Below, in pieces: positions 1 to 8,539 of a stretch of 64,000 nt of DNA. The first letter of the stretch is position 1; each line of letters opens with the position of its first letter. This DNA comes from Nonomuraea harbinensis (GTDB lineage Bacteria; Actinomycetota; Actinomycetes; Streptosporangiales; Streptosporangiaceae), in NCBI RefSeq assembly GCF_019396385.1, contig NZ_JAHKRN010000001.1:1-64000 (forward strand), given 5' to 3'. Position numbers and translations under genes: made by a program. A model generated the notes under the pieces. The model saw only the letters and a program-made list of their open reading frames with translations, had not been told where the DNA came from and made no database searches.

Positions 1-332
1 AGCTGGCTGCCACTCTCCGGCGAGAGGGCATCCGGTAAAAGGAGGCGCTGGTGCGCTCCGGCGCACGGGGGTTTTCGCATGTGGTGACGGGAAACGTTGC
101 CGAATCGTTGAAGGCCGAGTGGCCCCGCCACGACAAGTAGTACTACTCTGTGTAGAGCTTCGCCAAGTCCTGTCCAAGTGATCCGCAAGAGCGTGTCTCT
201 ACGGTCGGGACTGCTCCCCTGGGAGTAGCAAGAGATCAACCCAGGGCTGACGCGCACGCCGCCGCGGGCCGACATGCTCTGAGTGGCACCAGCGGGCGAG
301 GGGGAAACCAGTGAGAGTCGTGGAGGAAACCG
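1..332. other. Left-edge stretch with no confident gene
   Basis: A plus-strand frame runs from the window edge to a TAA at 36-38 and ends in LAATLRREGIR, so it could be the tail of a truncated gene. An AGGAGG at 40-45 is followed by a GTG at 51 that opens a 29-codon frame ending in TAG at 138-140. Its product (start VRSGARGFSHVV) is not recognised. From 141 to 320 I see no ORF, hairpin or clear promoter. A GGAGG at 321-325 belongs to the gene at 333. Both short frames could be chance. Confidence 0.3.
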
Positions 333-1271
333 ATGCGCCTGCGTCACGATGACGGAACGCTCGTTCACCTCGCCTACAACGCAGGCGTGCACCCCGCGGA
401 GGATCTGGAGAACCTGATCGCCCATCTCACCCGCTACGCCGTGCCGGTGCGCAAGCGGCTCGGCGTGGAGCGGATGGGGGTCGGCCTGTGGCTCTCGCCC
501 GCCGTCGCCGACCATCTGACCGCCGACCGCATAGAGCTCGTCCGCCTGCGCCGCTCCCTCGAAGAGCGCGGCCTGGAGGTCGTCAGCCTCAACGGCACCG
601 GCGGTCGCAACCAGGAGGCGCCCGGCCCCGACTGGGCCAAGCCCGAGCGCTACCGCTACACGATGGCGCTGGCCAAGATCCTCGCGTTCCTGCTGCCGGA
701 CGACATCCAGTCGGGCAGCATCTCCACCATCCCGATCGGCTGGCGCCGCGACTGGCCGGCCGACCTGCAGGCGATCGCCACCCGGCGGCTGGAGCGGCTC
801 GCCCGCGAGCTGCGCGGCCTCCACAGCATCACCGGCAAGACGGTCAGGGTCGGTTTCGAGCCGTGGCCCGGCTGCGTGCTGGAGACCACGGAGCAGGCGC
901 TGGAGCGGGTGCGCGGCATCGACTCCGACCACCTGGGCGTCTGCCTCGACGCGTGCCACCTGGCCCGCGGCGCCGAGGAGACCGGTGAGGCGCTGCGCGG
1001 CCTGGCCAAGACCGGCGCCCCCGTGGTCAAGCTCGGCCACGTGCACCACCACACCGGCGGATCGCCCAACACCGGCGGCGTCCTGCACGACACCCTGACG
1101 GCGATGCTCTCCGGCGCGGTGAGCGGCAGCGCCCACATCGAGGTCGAGACCCACAACCTGGTGGTCCCGGGCCGCGCGAAGGGCCCCGGCGCCCTGGTCT
1201 CGCTCCTGGCCCAGGAGCTCGACTGGGCCCGCACCAGCCTCACCAGCCTGGGTCTCCAGCTCGCCGCCTGA
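333..1271 (+). CDS. EboE-like TIM-barrel protein
   Basis: A 312-residue protein of the xylose-isomerase-like TIM-barrel superfamily, closest by pattern to the metabolite traffic protein EboE. Support comes from the N-terminal HLAYNAGVHPAEDL, the GSISTIPIGWR strand, RVGFEPWPGC and the LGVCLDACHLA block, with an HIEVETHN strand near the C-terminus that would carry metal-site acids. In the versions I remember, an NGFPY motif follows the second strand; here it reads NGTGGRNQ, so the substrate pocket may differ. EboE normally belongs to an ebo gene cluster linked to prenyltransfer and metabolite export. No other ebo gene is visible here. The ATG start has GGAGG 7 bases upstream. The substrate is unknown. 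The family call is fairly sure; the function is not. Confidence 0.7.
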   Translation: MRLRHDDGTLVHLAYNAGVHPAEDLENLIAHLTRYAVPVRKRLGVERMGVGLWLSPAVADHLTADRIELVRLRRSLEERGLEVVSLNGTGGRNQEAPGPDWAKPERYRYTMALAKILAFLLPDDIQSGSISTIPIGWRRDWPADLQAIATRRLERLARELRGLHSITGKTVRVGFEPWPGCVLETTEQALERVRGIDSDHLGVCLDACHLARGAEETGEALRGLAKTGAPVVKLGHVHHHTGGSPNTGGVLHDTLTAMLSGAVSGSAHIEVETHNLVVPGRAKGPGALVSLLAQELDWARTSLTSLGLQLAA

Positions 1272-1292
1272 CCCGGGGGCTGGTCCGGCGCC

Positions 1293-1763
1293 TCACGGGG
1301 CGCCGAACCAGCCCGGGATGTCGAGGCGCCACAGGTTGGCGGGGGTCATTTTGCGGAGGTCGGCCTCCAGCGCCCGCAGCCGGTCCTCGCCCAGCTCGGC
1401 GGCCCAGCGGGCGCGCAGGTCGTCGAAGATCGCGGCCGAGCGGGCGAGGGCGTCCATGCCGTACGGGGTCAGACGGACGATCTTGCGCCGGGTGTCGGCG
1501 GGGTCGCGGGTGCGTTCGACGTAGCCGATGCGTTCGAGTGCCTCGACGGTCTTGCCCGCGGCCTGCTTGGTGACGCCGAGCGTGCGGCCCAGGTCGACCG
1601 CGGTCGTGCCGTCGGGCCCGATGGCCTGCATGACGAAGCCGTGCATGGGCCGGATGTCCGGATGCCCCTGACGGCCCAGCTCGGCGTGGAGCTCGTCGAT
1701 GAGCACCCGGAAGGCCAGGAAGAGGCGGAGCGGGAGTTCGAACCCCGGGGGTGTGCTTGACAC
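1293..1763 (-). CDS. MarR-family transcriptional regulator
   Basis: About 156 residues with a winged-helix core: TTAVDLGRTLGVTKQAAGKTVEALERIG is the helix-turn-helix, and YVERTRDPADTRRKIVRLT is the wing with the usual DxR pattern of MarR proteins. It is divergent from a cupin gene, and the space between them holds inverted repeats, so it probably represses both itself and the cupin. I chose the GTG at 1763. An in-frame TTG at 1772 is also open, but it lies inside the operator arm. No clear ribosome-binding site precedes either, which suggests a leaderless transcript. The ligand cannot be read from sequence. Confidence 0.85.
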   Translation of the reverse strand: MSSTPPGFELPLRLFLAFRVLIDELHAELGRQGHPDIRPMHGFVMQAIGPDGTTAVDLGRTLGVTKQAAGKTVEALERIGYVERTRDPADTRRKIVRLTPYGMDALARSAAIFDDLRARWAAELGEDRLRALEADLRKMTPANLWRLDIPGWFGAP

Positions 1764-1807
1764 GATAGACAACCTGGTTCACTATCTAGACAATAACGTT
1801 GTCTATC
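1757..1807. promoter_or_regulatory. MarR operator and divergent promoter
   Basis: A perfect 10-base inverted repeat pairs GATAGACAAC (1764-1773) with GTTGTCTATC (1798-1807). A nested repeat pairs TAGACAA (1787-1793) with TTGTCTA (1799-1805), so three related half-sites share the region. A TTGACA at 1757-1762 fits a -35 for the cupin, with a -10-like ACTATC near 1781-1786 between the arms. Repressor binding would cover both the promoter and the start of the MarR gene. The repeats are seen directly; assignment to the adjacent MarR is inference. Confidence 0.75.
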
Positions 1808-1824
1808 TTAGAGGAGCACCTGCC

Positions 1825-2241
1825 ATGACCGTCATCCGCGACGCGCGGGCACGCAGGATCGAGACGCCCAACGGGACCATGACCACGCTCGCCTCGCCCA
1901 CCCAGGGCGAGTCCCGCCAGGCCGTGTGGCGCGTGGACGCCAAGCCCGGCACGGCGGGCCCGCTGCACGCCTTCGACACCGAGTCGGTGTGGACCTGGCT
2001 GGCGGGCCGCTGCACCGTCCAGCTCGGCGGCGAACGGGTCGAGGTCGCGGCGGGCGACACCATGGTGCTGCCCGCCGGCGCGCTGCGCCGGTTGTTCGCC
2101 GACGAGCGGCACGGCTTCGCGGCGATCGTGGCCGCCCCCGCGGGCGTCCAGGTCTACAACCCGGACGGGCTCGACACCCCGGACGCCTGCGACCTCGTAC
2201 CGGAAGGCACCCGCAGCATGCCCCTGCCCTGGGCCCGGTGA
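1825..2241 (+). CDS. Cupin-domain protein
   Basis: A 138-residue single-domain cupin. The second half has the classic jelly-roll run: WLAGRCTVQLGGERVEVAAG followed by DTMVLPAGALRRLFA. The first metal motif is weak (PLHAFDTESVW), giving one clear His and a Glu, so metal binding is uncertain. The start is the ATG at 1825, preceded by GAGGAG at 1811-1816; a longer upstream reading frame runs into the operator and is rejected. It lies divergent from a MarR gene and is probably its target. Such pairs often handle small toxic or signalling molecules, but the substrate is not evident. Confidence 0.8.
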   Translation: MTVIRDARARRIETPNGTMTTLASPTQGESRQAVWRVDAKPGTAGPLHAFDTESVWTWLAGRCTVQLGGERVEVAAGDTMVLPAGALRRLFADERHGFAAIVAAPAGVQVYNPDGLDTPDACDLVPEGTRSMPLPWAR

Positions 2242-2430
2242 CCGCCCTCAGGACAGGTGCGCGTGGGCGTCGGCCCAGGAGGGTGCCCTGGGCCCGGTGG
2301 CCGGCCTCACGGCAGGTGGGCCTCGGCTCGGGAGTGGAAGGTGCGGGTGCCCTGGGCCCGGTGACCGGGCTCAGGACGAGGGCTGGAACAGGTGGGTGTG
2401 GGCGTCGGCCCAGGAGCGGAAGGTGCGGGC
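2225..2430. repeat. Three tandem copies of a gene-junction segment
   Basis: The 20-mer TGCCCTGGGCCCGGTGACCG, which covers the cupin stop region, occurs at 2225-2244, 2284-2303 (one change) and 2348-2367. The repeat units are therefore about 59 and 64 bases long. Each unit also contains, on the minus strand, a degenerate copy of the last residues of the neighbouring NAD(P)-binding gene (forms of RTFRSWADAHTHL). This is a tandem triplication of the 3' junction between two convergent genes, with the copies since diverged. Confidence 0.8.
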
Positions 2431-2720
2431 CGGAGTGCCGGTGACCTTCTCGACCGTGGTGGTGACCGGCGCCGGGCCGGCGGTCATCGCGGCCTGGGCG
2501 CGCAGGACGTCGTCGGCCACCTCACGGCGTCGACGCCGTCGACCGCCGGGGCCAGCGAACCGGGCGCCGACAGGTCGCCGCGCAGGGGCTGGACGCCGGG
2601 CGGGAAGCCCGCCGGGGTCCGGGACAGTGCCCGGACCTCGGCCCCGTCCTCCGCCAGCCGCGCCGTCACGTGGCGCCCGACCGTGCCGGTCGCCGCCGTC
2701 ACCAGAATCCGTTGTGACAC
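2371..2720 (-). pseudogene. Decayed NmrA-type NAD(P)-binding gene
   Basis: The N-terminus is intact and typical: ILVTAATGTVGRHVTARL is the dinucleotide-binding motif, and it continues to VDGVDAV. The C-terminal tail (APVTTTVEKVTGTPARTF) is also typical but lies in a different frame. About 125 codons remain in total against roughly 280 in the family, so the middle 150 or so residues are gone and the frame is shifted. The GTG start at 2720 still has a GGGAGGG ribosome-binding site, so the loss looks recent. The 3' end overlaps the tandem repeats, which may have arisen in the same event. Confidence 0.8.
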
Positions 2721-2848
2721 TTCTTTCCCTCCCCGAAGGACTCACTGATCGTCAACCGTAGGAGGAAGGCGCGCGACGGCCCATGCTCGGCTGTCGCGGA
2801 TTCATACGCGATCGTCGTTCCTGCCCAGAGGCAGATCGTCGTTCCTGG

Positions 2849-3715
2849 CTAGAGGCAGTACGTGCCGTCCTCCAGGACCTGGGCCAGGCCGTCCGCGACG
2901 AGGCCGTCGAGCGCCCGCTCACGCTGCACGGCGTCCTCCCAGACCGCGTCCAGCGCCGCCTTCGGCACCGGCCCGTGGGCGGCGCGCAGGACCGCGAGCA
3001 GGCGCCCGCGGCACTGGCGGTCGGTGCCCGCGTACGTCTGACCCTTGCGGGCGGGACCCGCGTGCGGCGGCTTGCCGGCCAGCCGCCACGCGCACACCCC
3101 CGCGATCGGGCAGCCCTCGCACCGGGGGGCGCGGGCGGTGCAGACGAGCGCCCCCAGCTCCATCACCGCCACTCCCCAGCGGGGCGCGCCCAGCTCGGGC
3201 AGGAGCGCCTCCGCGAGGTGGCGTTCGGCGGCGGAGGTGGCCGTCGGGGGATACTCCTCGGCCCGTACCGCCCGCGCGAACACCCGTCGCACGTTGGTGT
3301 CCAGGATCGCGTGCCGGCCGCCGAACGCGAAGCCGGCGACCGCGGCGGCGGTGTACTCGCCGATCCCCGGCAGGGCGAGCAGCGTCGCGTGGTCGGAAGG
3401 GACCTCGCCGCCGTGCCGCTCGGTGATGGCCGTGGCGCACGCGTGCAGGCGCAGCGCCCGGCGCGGGTAGCCGAGCCGCCCCCAGGCGCGCACGGCCTCG
3501 CCGGAGGGCTCCGCGGCCAGCGCCTTCGGAGTGGGCCAGCGGGCCATCCACTCGTGCCAGACGGGCAGCACCCGGGCCACCGGCGTCTGCTGCAGCATGA
3601 TCTCGCTGACGAGCACTCCCCACGGGGTCCGGTCAGGGGTGCGCCAGGGGAGGTCCCGGGCGTTGTTTTCGTACCACTCCAGAATGGGAAGGTGTAGGAG
3701 TTTCGGCTCGATCAC
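2849..3715 (-). CDS. mutY: A/G-specific adenine DNA glycosylase MutY
   Basis: Removes adenine mispaired with 8-oxoguanine or guanine in base-excision repair. The sequence shows the HhH-GPD fold: SEIMLQQTPVARVLP with the catalytic Glu, the helix-hairpin-helix LPGIGEYTAAAV, and the catalytic Asp in AILDTNVRRVF. A [4Fe-4S] cluster loop with spacing C-x6-C-x2-C-x5-C follows (CTARAPRCEGCPIAGVC). The C-terminal 8-oxoG-recognition domain is short, as is usual in actinobacteria. I chose the GTG at 3715; an ATG at 3760 would add 15 unconserved residues. It sits near disA and radA, an arrangement common in this group. Confidence 0.93.
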   Translation of the reverse strand: MIEPKLLHLPILEWYENNARDLPWRTPDRTPWGVLVSEIMLQQTPVARVLPVWHEWMARWPTPKALAAEPSGEAVRAWGRLGYPRRALRLHACATAITERHGGEVPSDHATLLALPGIGEYTAAAVAGFAFGGRHAILDTNVRRVFARAVRAEEYPPTATSAAERHLAEALLPELGAPRWGVAVMELGALVCTARAPRCEGCPIAGVCAWRLAGKPPHAGPARKGQTYAGTDRQCRGRLLAVLRAAHGPVPKAALDAVWEDAVQRERALDGLVADGLAQVLEDGTYCL

Positions 3716-3794
3716 GCAGCCCAGCGTATGACGAGATGGCAAGGTCCGGCGTGTCGTCACGACGCGTCACCGGATGGTTACCCATCCTGGCGGC

Positions 3795-4463
3795 ATGGAT
3801 CCGGAAACCATGCGCGGAGACTCGGGAATCGGGGGCGACGTCTACTGGCGGCGGCGCATGAGCCTGCTCATCGGAGTGCTCGTGGTCGTTGCCGTGGTGG
3901 CGTGGGCCTGCTCCAGTTCGGGCGGCCCGGAGAAGCGGTCCGACGCCCAGGTCTCACCCAGCCCCGCCCCGGTCACGGACCCGCTGCTGGCGGGGCTGCG
4001 CACGCTGGCCATGGGCACCGCCAGCCCGTCACCGACGCCCAGCCCGAGCAAGACCCCGCGCGCCAGGCGCGCGGGCGAGCCCTGCGACGACAAGGACCTC
4101 GTGCTCCACCTCCAGGGCGAGCAGGAGATCTACGCGAGCGGCGCGCGCCCGCACTTCATCGTCACCGTGGTCAACACCGGGCCGGTGATGTGCAAGGCCG
4201 ACGTCGGCCCGCGGGCGCTGGAGATCCGCATCACCTCGGGCGAGGACCGCATCTGGTCCACGGCCGACTGCGTCAGCGGCCCGGGGACGGAGACGCGCGA
4301 GCTGCAGCGCGGCGTGCCCTACGTCCGCACCCTCGACTGGAACCGCCGCCGCTCCAGCGGGAGCTGCCGCGCCGACCCGCCCGCCGCCCTTCCCGGCACG
4401 TACGTGGTGGTGGCGCGCCTGGGCGAGCACAAGAGCCCGAAGGGCGTCTTCCACCTCCGCTGA
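3795..4463 (+). CDS. Membrane-anchored hypothetical protein
   Basis: About 222 residues. A single transmembrane or signal-anchor segment (SLLIGVLVVVAVVAWACSSS) sits near residues 22-42, followed by a Pro/Ser/Thr-rich linker (SPSPTPSPSKTPR) and an extracytoplasmic beta-rich domain. That domain contains Cys residues in GEPCDDKDL, PVMCKAD, TADCVSG and SGSCRAD that could form two disulfides. The domain pattern (HFIVTVVNTGPVMC) resembles immunoglobulin-like surface domains of actinobacteria, but I do not recognise a named family. The ATG at 3795 was preferred to one at 3774 because the extra residues look unconserved. It lies between mutY and disA. The function is unknown. Confidence 0.7.
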   Translation: MDPETMRGDSGIGGDVYWRRRMSLLIGVLVVVAVVAWACSSSGGPEKRSDAQVSPSPAPVTDPLLAGLRTLAMGTASPSPTPSPSKTPRARRAGEPCDDKDLVLHLQGEQEIYASGARPHFIVTVVNTGPVMCKADVGPRALEIRITSGEDRIWSTADCVSGPGTETRELQRGVPYVRTLDWNRRRSSGSCRADPPAALPGTYVVVARLGEHKSPKGVFHLR

Positions 4464-4470
4464 GCCCGTC

Positions 4471-4495
4471 GCCTCTCACAGGGCGTCTCAGAGGC
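4471..4495. terminator. Candidate bidirectional terminator
   Basis: A 6-bp stem GCCTCT (4471-4476) with AGAGGC (4490-4495) lies between the convergent ends of the hypothetical gene and disA. It is short and has no T run, so it is only a candidate. Confidence 0.35.
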
Positions 4496-4512
4496 GTACG
4501 GGGGGCGTCTGG

Positions 4513-5595
4513 TCAGACGTAGCGCTCCAGGATCGAGGACTCCGCGAGGCGGGAGAGCCCTTCGCGGACACTGCGGGCCCTGGACTCACCGACGCCGCCC
4601 ACGGCCTGGAGGTCGTCGATGCTGGCCGCCAGGAGCTTCTGCAGGCTGCCGAAGTGGTTGACCAGGCGGTCGACCACGGTGGCGGGCAGCCGGGGCACCT
4701 TGGCCAGCAGGCGGAACCCGCGCGGGCTGACCGGGCTGTCGAGCTTGTCGCCGCCGTTGTGGCCCAGCAGGCCGGCGACCACCGGCAGGTCGAGCAGCTC
4801 GTTGCCGGACAGCGCGTCGAGATCGTGCAGGGCGTCGGACAGGCGGCGCTGGCGGCGGCTCGACGGGGCCGGAAGGTAGTCGCGCACCACCAGCTCCCGC
4901 TCGGAGTCGACGCCGGAGACCAGCTCGTCGAGCTGCAGGGACAGCAGCCTGCCGTCGGTGCCGAGCTCGACCACGTAGCCCTTGATCTCGTCGGAGATGC
5001 GCCGGACCATCTCCAGCCGCTGCGCCACGGCCGCCACGTCGCGCACGGTGACCAGATCCTCGATCTCCAGCGCGGAGAGCGTGCCGGAGACCTCGTCGAG
5101 GCGGTGCTTGTAGCGCTCAAGGGTGGCCAGGGCTTGGTTGGCCTTGGACATGATCGCGGCCGACTCTTCGAGCACGTAGCGGATGCCGTCGAGGTAGAGG
5201 GCGATGATCCGCATGGACTTGCTGATCGCGATGATCGGCAGGCCCGTCTCCTTGGCCACGCGCTGGGCGGTGCGGTGGCGGGTGCCGGACTCGTCGGTGG
5301 GGATGGTGGGGTCGGGAACCAGGTGGACGGCGGCGCGCACGATCTTGTGGTCGTCGCTGATGACGATCGCCCCGTCCATCTTGGCCAGCTCGCGCAGCCT
5401 GGTGGCGGAGAAGTCGACGTCGAGATGGAAGCCGCCGCTGCAGAGGCGCTCGACCATCTTGTTGTAGCCGAGCACGAGCAGGCCGCCGGTCTGCCCGCGC
5501 AGGATCCGCTCCAGACCGTCGCGCAGTGGTGTGCCCGGGGCCACCGCGGCCAGGGCTTCGCGACGGCGGTCGTCAAGACTCCTGTCGTTTGGCAC
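4513..5595 (-). CDS. disA: DNA integrity scanning diadenylate cyclase DisA
   Basis: Makes cyclic di-AMP from two ATP and senses branched DNA. The length of 360 residues matches the family. The N-terminal DAC domain carries the DGA motif (residues 74-76) and the RHR motif (106-108) needed for catalysis. A central helical region (about 140-230) and a C-terminal helix-hairpin-helix domain ([22 protein letters not shown]) follow. radA, whose product is known in other bacteria to restrain DisA, lies 1.5 kb away with a regulator/target pair between. The start ATG gives the [15 protein letters not shown] terminus. Cyclic di-AMP receptors were not found in the window. Confidence 0.95.
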   Translation of the reverse strand: MPNDRSLDDRRREALAAVAPGTPLRDGLERILRGQTGGLLVLGYNKMVERLCSGGFHLDVDFSATRLRELAKMDGAIVISDDHKIVRAAVHLVPDPTIPTDESGTRHRTAQRVAKETGLPIIAISKSMRIIALYLDGIRYVLEESAAIMSKANQALATLERYKHRLDEVSGTLSALEIEDLVTVRDVAAVAQRLEMVRRISDEIKGYVVELGTDGRLLSLQLDELVSGVDSERELVVRDYLPAPSSRRQRRLSDALHDLDALSGNELLDLPVVAGLLGHNGGDKLDSPVSPRGFRLLAKVPRLPATVVDRLVNHFGSLQKLLAASIDDLQAVGGVGESRARSVREGLSRLAESSILERYV

Positions 5596-5702
5596 CTGAC
5601 CCCCGTGTCGAAATAGTCAAGCCCAGCTTAGCTGCGCCGTCTCACTCTCTCCTCCGCCTTTGGGCGGGTCATACCACGGTAGCGAGTCACCCGGGTCCGG
5701 GT

Positions 5703-6095
5703 TCAACGGCCGGCGGCATCCCACCGCTCCCGGGCCGCCGCCATGGTGTCCCTGTGCTCCCTCGACCAGTCGGCCAGCCGCTCGACCGTCTCGGCCAGGC
5801 TCCGGCCGACCGGCGTCAGCCGGTACTCGACCTGCGGCGGGATCGTGGGGTACGCCGTCCGCTCGACCAGCCCGTCCCGGCACAGCCGCCGTGTCGTCAA
5901 CGTCAGCATCCGCTGCGAGATGCCGGGGATCGCCCGTTGCAGCTCCCTGAACCGCCGCACGCCTTTGGCCAGCTCCACTATCACCAGCACCGTCCATTTG
6001 TCGCCGAGACGGTCGAGCACATCCCGGATGCCGCAGTCGTCATCCCCGCACGGCCCGGGGGCCTGGGGGGTTACCTCCGTGTTCGCGGCTGACAT
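5703..6095 (-). CDS. HxlR-family transcriptional regulator
   Basis: A 130-residue winged-helix protein with the HxlR signature: C16 and C21 near the N-terminus (GPCGDDDCGIRDVLDRLGDKW), RFRELQRAIPGISQRMLT for the recognition helix, and a wing around VEYRLTPVGRSL. The paired Cys residues before the core are common in HxlR proteins that sense oxidants, aldehydes or quinones. It is divergent from an NmrA/QOR2-like reductase, 87 bases away, which is its likely target. The ATG is preceded by GGAGG. The effector is not known. Confidence 0.88.
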   Translation of the reverse strand: MSAANTEVTPQAPGPCGDDDCGIRDVLDRLGDKWTVLVIVELAKGVRRFRELQRAIPGISQRMLTLTTRRLCRDGLVERTAYPTIPPQVEYRLTPVGRSLAETVERLADWSREHRDTMAAARERWDAAGR

Positions 6096-6182
6096 GAAAG
6101 TGCCTCCTTAAAGTCGGCGCCCGGACGCTCCATGCTGGGCGTCATTCACCTTTTCGCGCACCTCAACAACAGGAGTGGTCTC

Positions 6183-7067
6183 ATGATTCTCGTCACCGGC
6201 GTGTCGGGGAAACTCGGCAGTGCGATCCTCGCCGGGCTGCGGGCCGTGGACGGGCCGGTGACGGTCGGGGCCAGCAGTTCCGGCGACGGCGCGGTGGTGC
6301 GGCTCGCCGACTTCGACCGGCCGGAAACGCTGGAGTCGGCCTTCGCGGGCGTGGACGTGCTGGTGTTCGTCTCGGCGGGGTACGCCGAGGACGACGTCGT
6401 GCTGGCCCGCCACGGCGCCGTGGTGCGGGCGGCCACCGCCGCCGGAGTCCGGCACGTGATCTACACCAGCCTGGCCGGCTCGGGGGAGCGGCTCACGATC
6501 GCGCTCGCGCACCGCTGGACCGAGGCGCGGCTGGCCGAGGCGCCCTTCGACGTCACCGTCCTGCGCAACGGCCTGTACGCCGAGATCCCGGCCGGGCTGG
6601 CCGTGGCCGGGGCCGCCGCGGCGGCGGCGAGCGGGGTGTTCGCCGCGCCGCTCGGCGACGGGCGGCAGTCGGCCGTCGCACGCGACGACCTGGCCGCCGT
6701 GGCCGTGCGGGTGGCGGCCGAGGCGCAGGCGGACCTGGCATCGGGGGCGTCGGGGGCGCAGCGGCGGCACGCGGGCCGCACGTACGAGCTGGAGGGCGTG
6801 GAGGCGGTCGGCGGGCGGGAGCTCGCCGAGGCGCTGGCCGAGACGCTCGGCCGGCCCGTCGAGTACCGGCCGGCTCCGCTGGGCGAGACGCGGGCGTCGC
6901 TGGCCGGGCTGGAGCCCTACCAGGTGGGGCACACGATGTCGACGTTCTCCAACATCGGCGCGGGGCTGCTGGAGGGCCGCGGCGGTGACCTGACGGCGTT
7001 CCTGGACGCGCCGCGGCCGGTGCGCGACCTGGTCACGGCGGCGGTCAAGTCGGCCCTGGGAGGCTAG
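6183..7067 (+). CDS. NmrA-type NAD(P)H-binding oxidoreductase
   Basis: About 294 residues with the Rossmann motif MILVTGVSGKLGSAIL at the N-terminus and the family pattern ETLESAFAGVDVLVFVS, HVIYTSLAGS and FDVTVLRNGLYAE. It resembles the quinone oxidoreductase QOR2/YtfG branch of atypical short-chain dehydrogenases. The start is the ATG at 6183 with AGGAG upstream; an upstream ATG at 6132 lies in the promoter region. It is divergently paired with an HxlR regulator, a combination usually controlled by quinone or electrophile stress. An insertion of Ala-rich sequence (VAGAAAAAASGVFAA) replaces part of the usual substrate loop. Confidence 0.85.
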   Translation: MILVTGVSGKLGSAILAGLRAVDGPVTVGASSSGDGAVVRLADFDRPETLESAFAGVDVLVFVSAGYAEDDVVLARHGAVVRAATAAGVRHVIYTSLAGSGERLTIALAHRWTEARLAEAPFDVTVLRNGLYAEIPAGLAVAGAAAAAASGVFAAPLGDGRQSAVARDDLAAVAVRVAAEAQADLASGASGAQRRHAGRTYELEGVEAVGGRELAEALAETLGRPVEYRPAPLGETRASLAGLEPYQVGHTMSTFSNIGAGLLEGRGGDLTAFLDAPRPVRDLVTAAVKSALGG

Positions 7068-7095
7068 CGCCCTCTCAGGTCCTCAGAGGTACGGG

Positions 7096-8502
7096 TCAGG
7101 TCACGTGGGTGAGGGCGTCCCAGACGTTCTCCGCCTCGACGACCTCGAAGCCGGGGGCGAAGGCGACCGGGCCGACCGGGACGAGGGAACGCTGGCCGTT
7201 GGGCTTGCGGGTGCCCTCGTCGAGGGAGCCGACGGGGACCAGGCCGCGTTTGAAGCCGAGGCGGGCGGCTTCGGTGAGGCGGCGGCGGACGTCCTTGACG
7301 GGGCGGAGCTCGCCCGCGAGGCCGACCTCGCCGAGCGCGACCAGGCCCGCCGGGAGGGGCTTGTCGCCCGCGGCGCTGGCGACGGCGAGCATGACCGACA
7401 GGTCGACGGCCGGGTCGCTGAGCTTGATGCCGCCCACGGTGGCGGTGAAGACGTCGCAGCCGCCCAGCCGGGCGTTGAGCCGGCGCTCCAGCACGGCGAG
7501 GACCATCTGGACGCGGTAGGTGTCGAGGCCGGAGGAGGTGCGCCGCGGCTGCTGGGCCTCGGTGCGCGCCACCAGGGCCTGGACCTCGGCGGGCAGCGGG
7601 CGGGTGCCCTCGACCGTGACGGTCACGCAGGTGCCGGGGACGGGGTCGGAGCGGCGGGAGACGAACAGGCCGCTGGGGTCGGTGATGCCCTCGATGCCGC
7701 GCTCGTGCAGGTCGAAGCAGCCGACCTCGTCGGTGGGGCCGAACCTGTTCTTGATCGCGCGGACCATGCGGAGCCGGGAGTGGCGGTCGCCCTCGAAGTT
7801 GAGCACCACGTCGACGAGGTGTTCGAGGGTGCGCGGGCCGGCGATGGAGCCTTCCTTGGTGACGTGGCCGACCAGGACGGTCGACATGTCGCGCTCCTTG
7901 GCCAGCCGCACGAGGTTGGCCGCGACCTCGCGGACCTGGGTGACGCCGCCGGGGACACCGGTGGCCTGGGCGGAGCCGACGGTCTGCACCGAGTCGACCA
8001 CGAGCATGCGGGGCTGGATCTTCTCCACGTGGGCGACCAGCGCCGACAGCTCGGTCTCGGCCGCCAGGTAGAGGCGGTCGCGGATGGCGCCGATGCGGTC
8101 GGCGCGGAGCCGGACCTGGGCGGCCGACTCCTCGCCGGTGACGTAGAGGACGGTCTCGCGCTCGGCGATGCGGGCGGCGGCCTCCAGCAGCAGCGTCGAC
8201 TTGCCGATGCCGGGCTCGCCGGCCAGCAGCACGACCGCGCCCGGCACCAGGCCGCCGCCGAGCACCCGGTCGAGCTCGCCGACGCCTGTGGTGCGGGCGG
8301 CGGCGATCTCGGCCTTGACCTGGCCGATCGGCATCGCCGGGGCGGTGGTGGCGCCGGCCTGGACGACGTGCGCGCCGGCGCGGCCGCCCTCCTCGTCGAC
8401 GGTGCCCCACGCCTGGCACTCGCCGCACCGGCCGACCCACTTGGGGGTGCGCCAGCCGCACTCGGCGCAGCGGTATCCGGGCTTCTGCGCAGTCTTGGCC
8501 AT
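7096..8502 (-). CDS. radA: DNA repair protein RadA
   Basis: A DnaB-type branch-migration helicase acting in homologous recombination. An N-terminal C4 zinc finger (C12, C15, C26, C29) is followed by a RecA-like ATPase with Walker A GEPGIGKS, the RadA-specific KNRFGPTDE motif, and a C-terminal Lon-protease-like domain (MLAVASAAGDKPLPAG). The ATG at 8502 is preferred; the frame stays open to 8532 but those residues are not conserved. It is the last gene of a MerR-trxA-radA operon, 37 bases after trxA, so its expression may follow the thiol/redox regulator. Length is normal for the family. Confidence 0.95.
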   Translation of the reverse strand: MAKTAQKPGYRCAECGWRTPKWVGRCGECQAWGTVDEEGGRAGAHVVQAGATTAPAMPIGQVKAEIAAARTTGVGELDRVLGGGLVPGAVVLLAGEPGIGKSTLLLEAAARIAERETVLYVTGEESAAQVRLRADRIGAIRDRLYLAAETELSALVAHVEKIQPRMLVVDSVQTVGSAQATGVPGGVTQVREVAANLVRLAKERDMSTVLVGHVTKEGSIAGPRTLEHLVDVVLNFEGDRHSRLRMVRAIKNRFGPTDEVGCFDLHERGIEGITDPSGLFVSRRSDPVPGTCVTVTVEGTRPLPAEVQALVARTEAQQPRRTSSGLDTYRVQMVLAVLERRLNARLGGCDVFTATVGGIKLSDPAVDLSVMLAVASAAGDKPLPAGLVALGEVGLAGELRPVKDVRRRLTEAARLGFKRGLVPVGSLDEGTRKPNGQRSLVPVGPVAFAPGFEVVEAENVWDALTHVT

Positions 8503-8539
8503 GGCGAGCAGGCTAGCGGGCCGGACCGACAAGCCGCCG

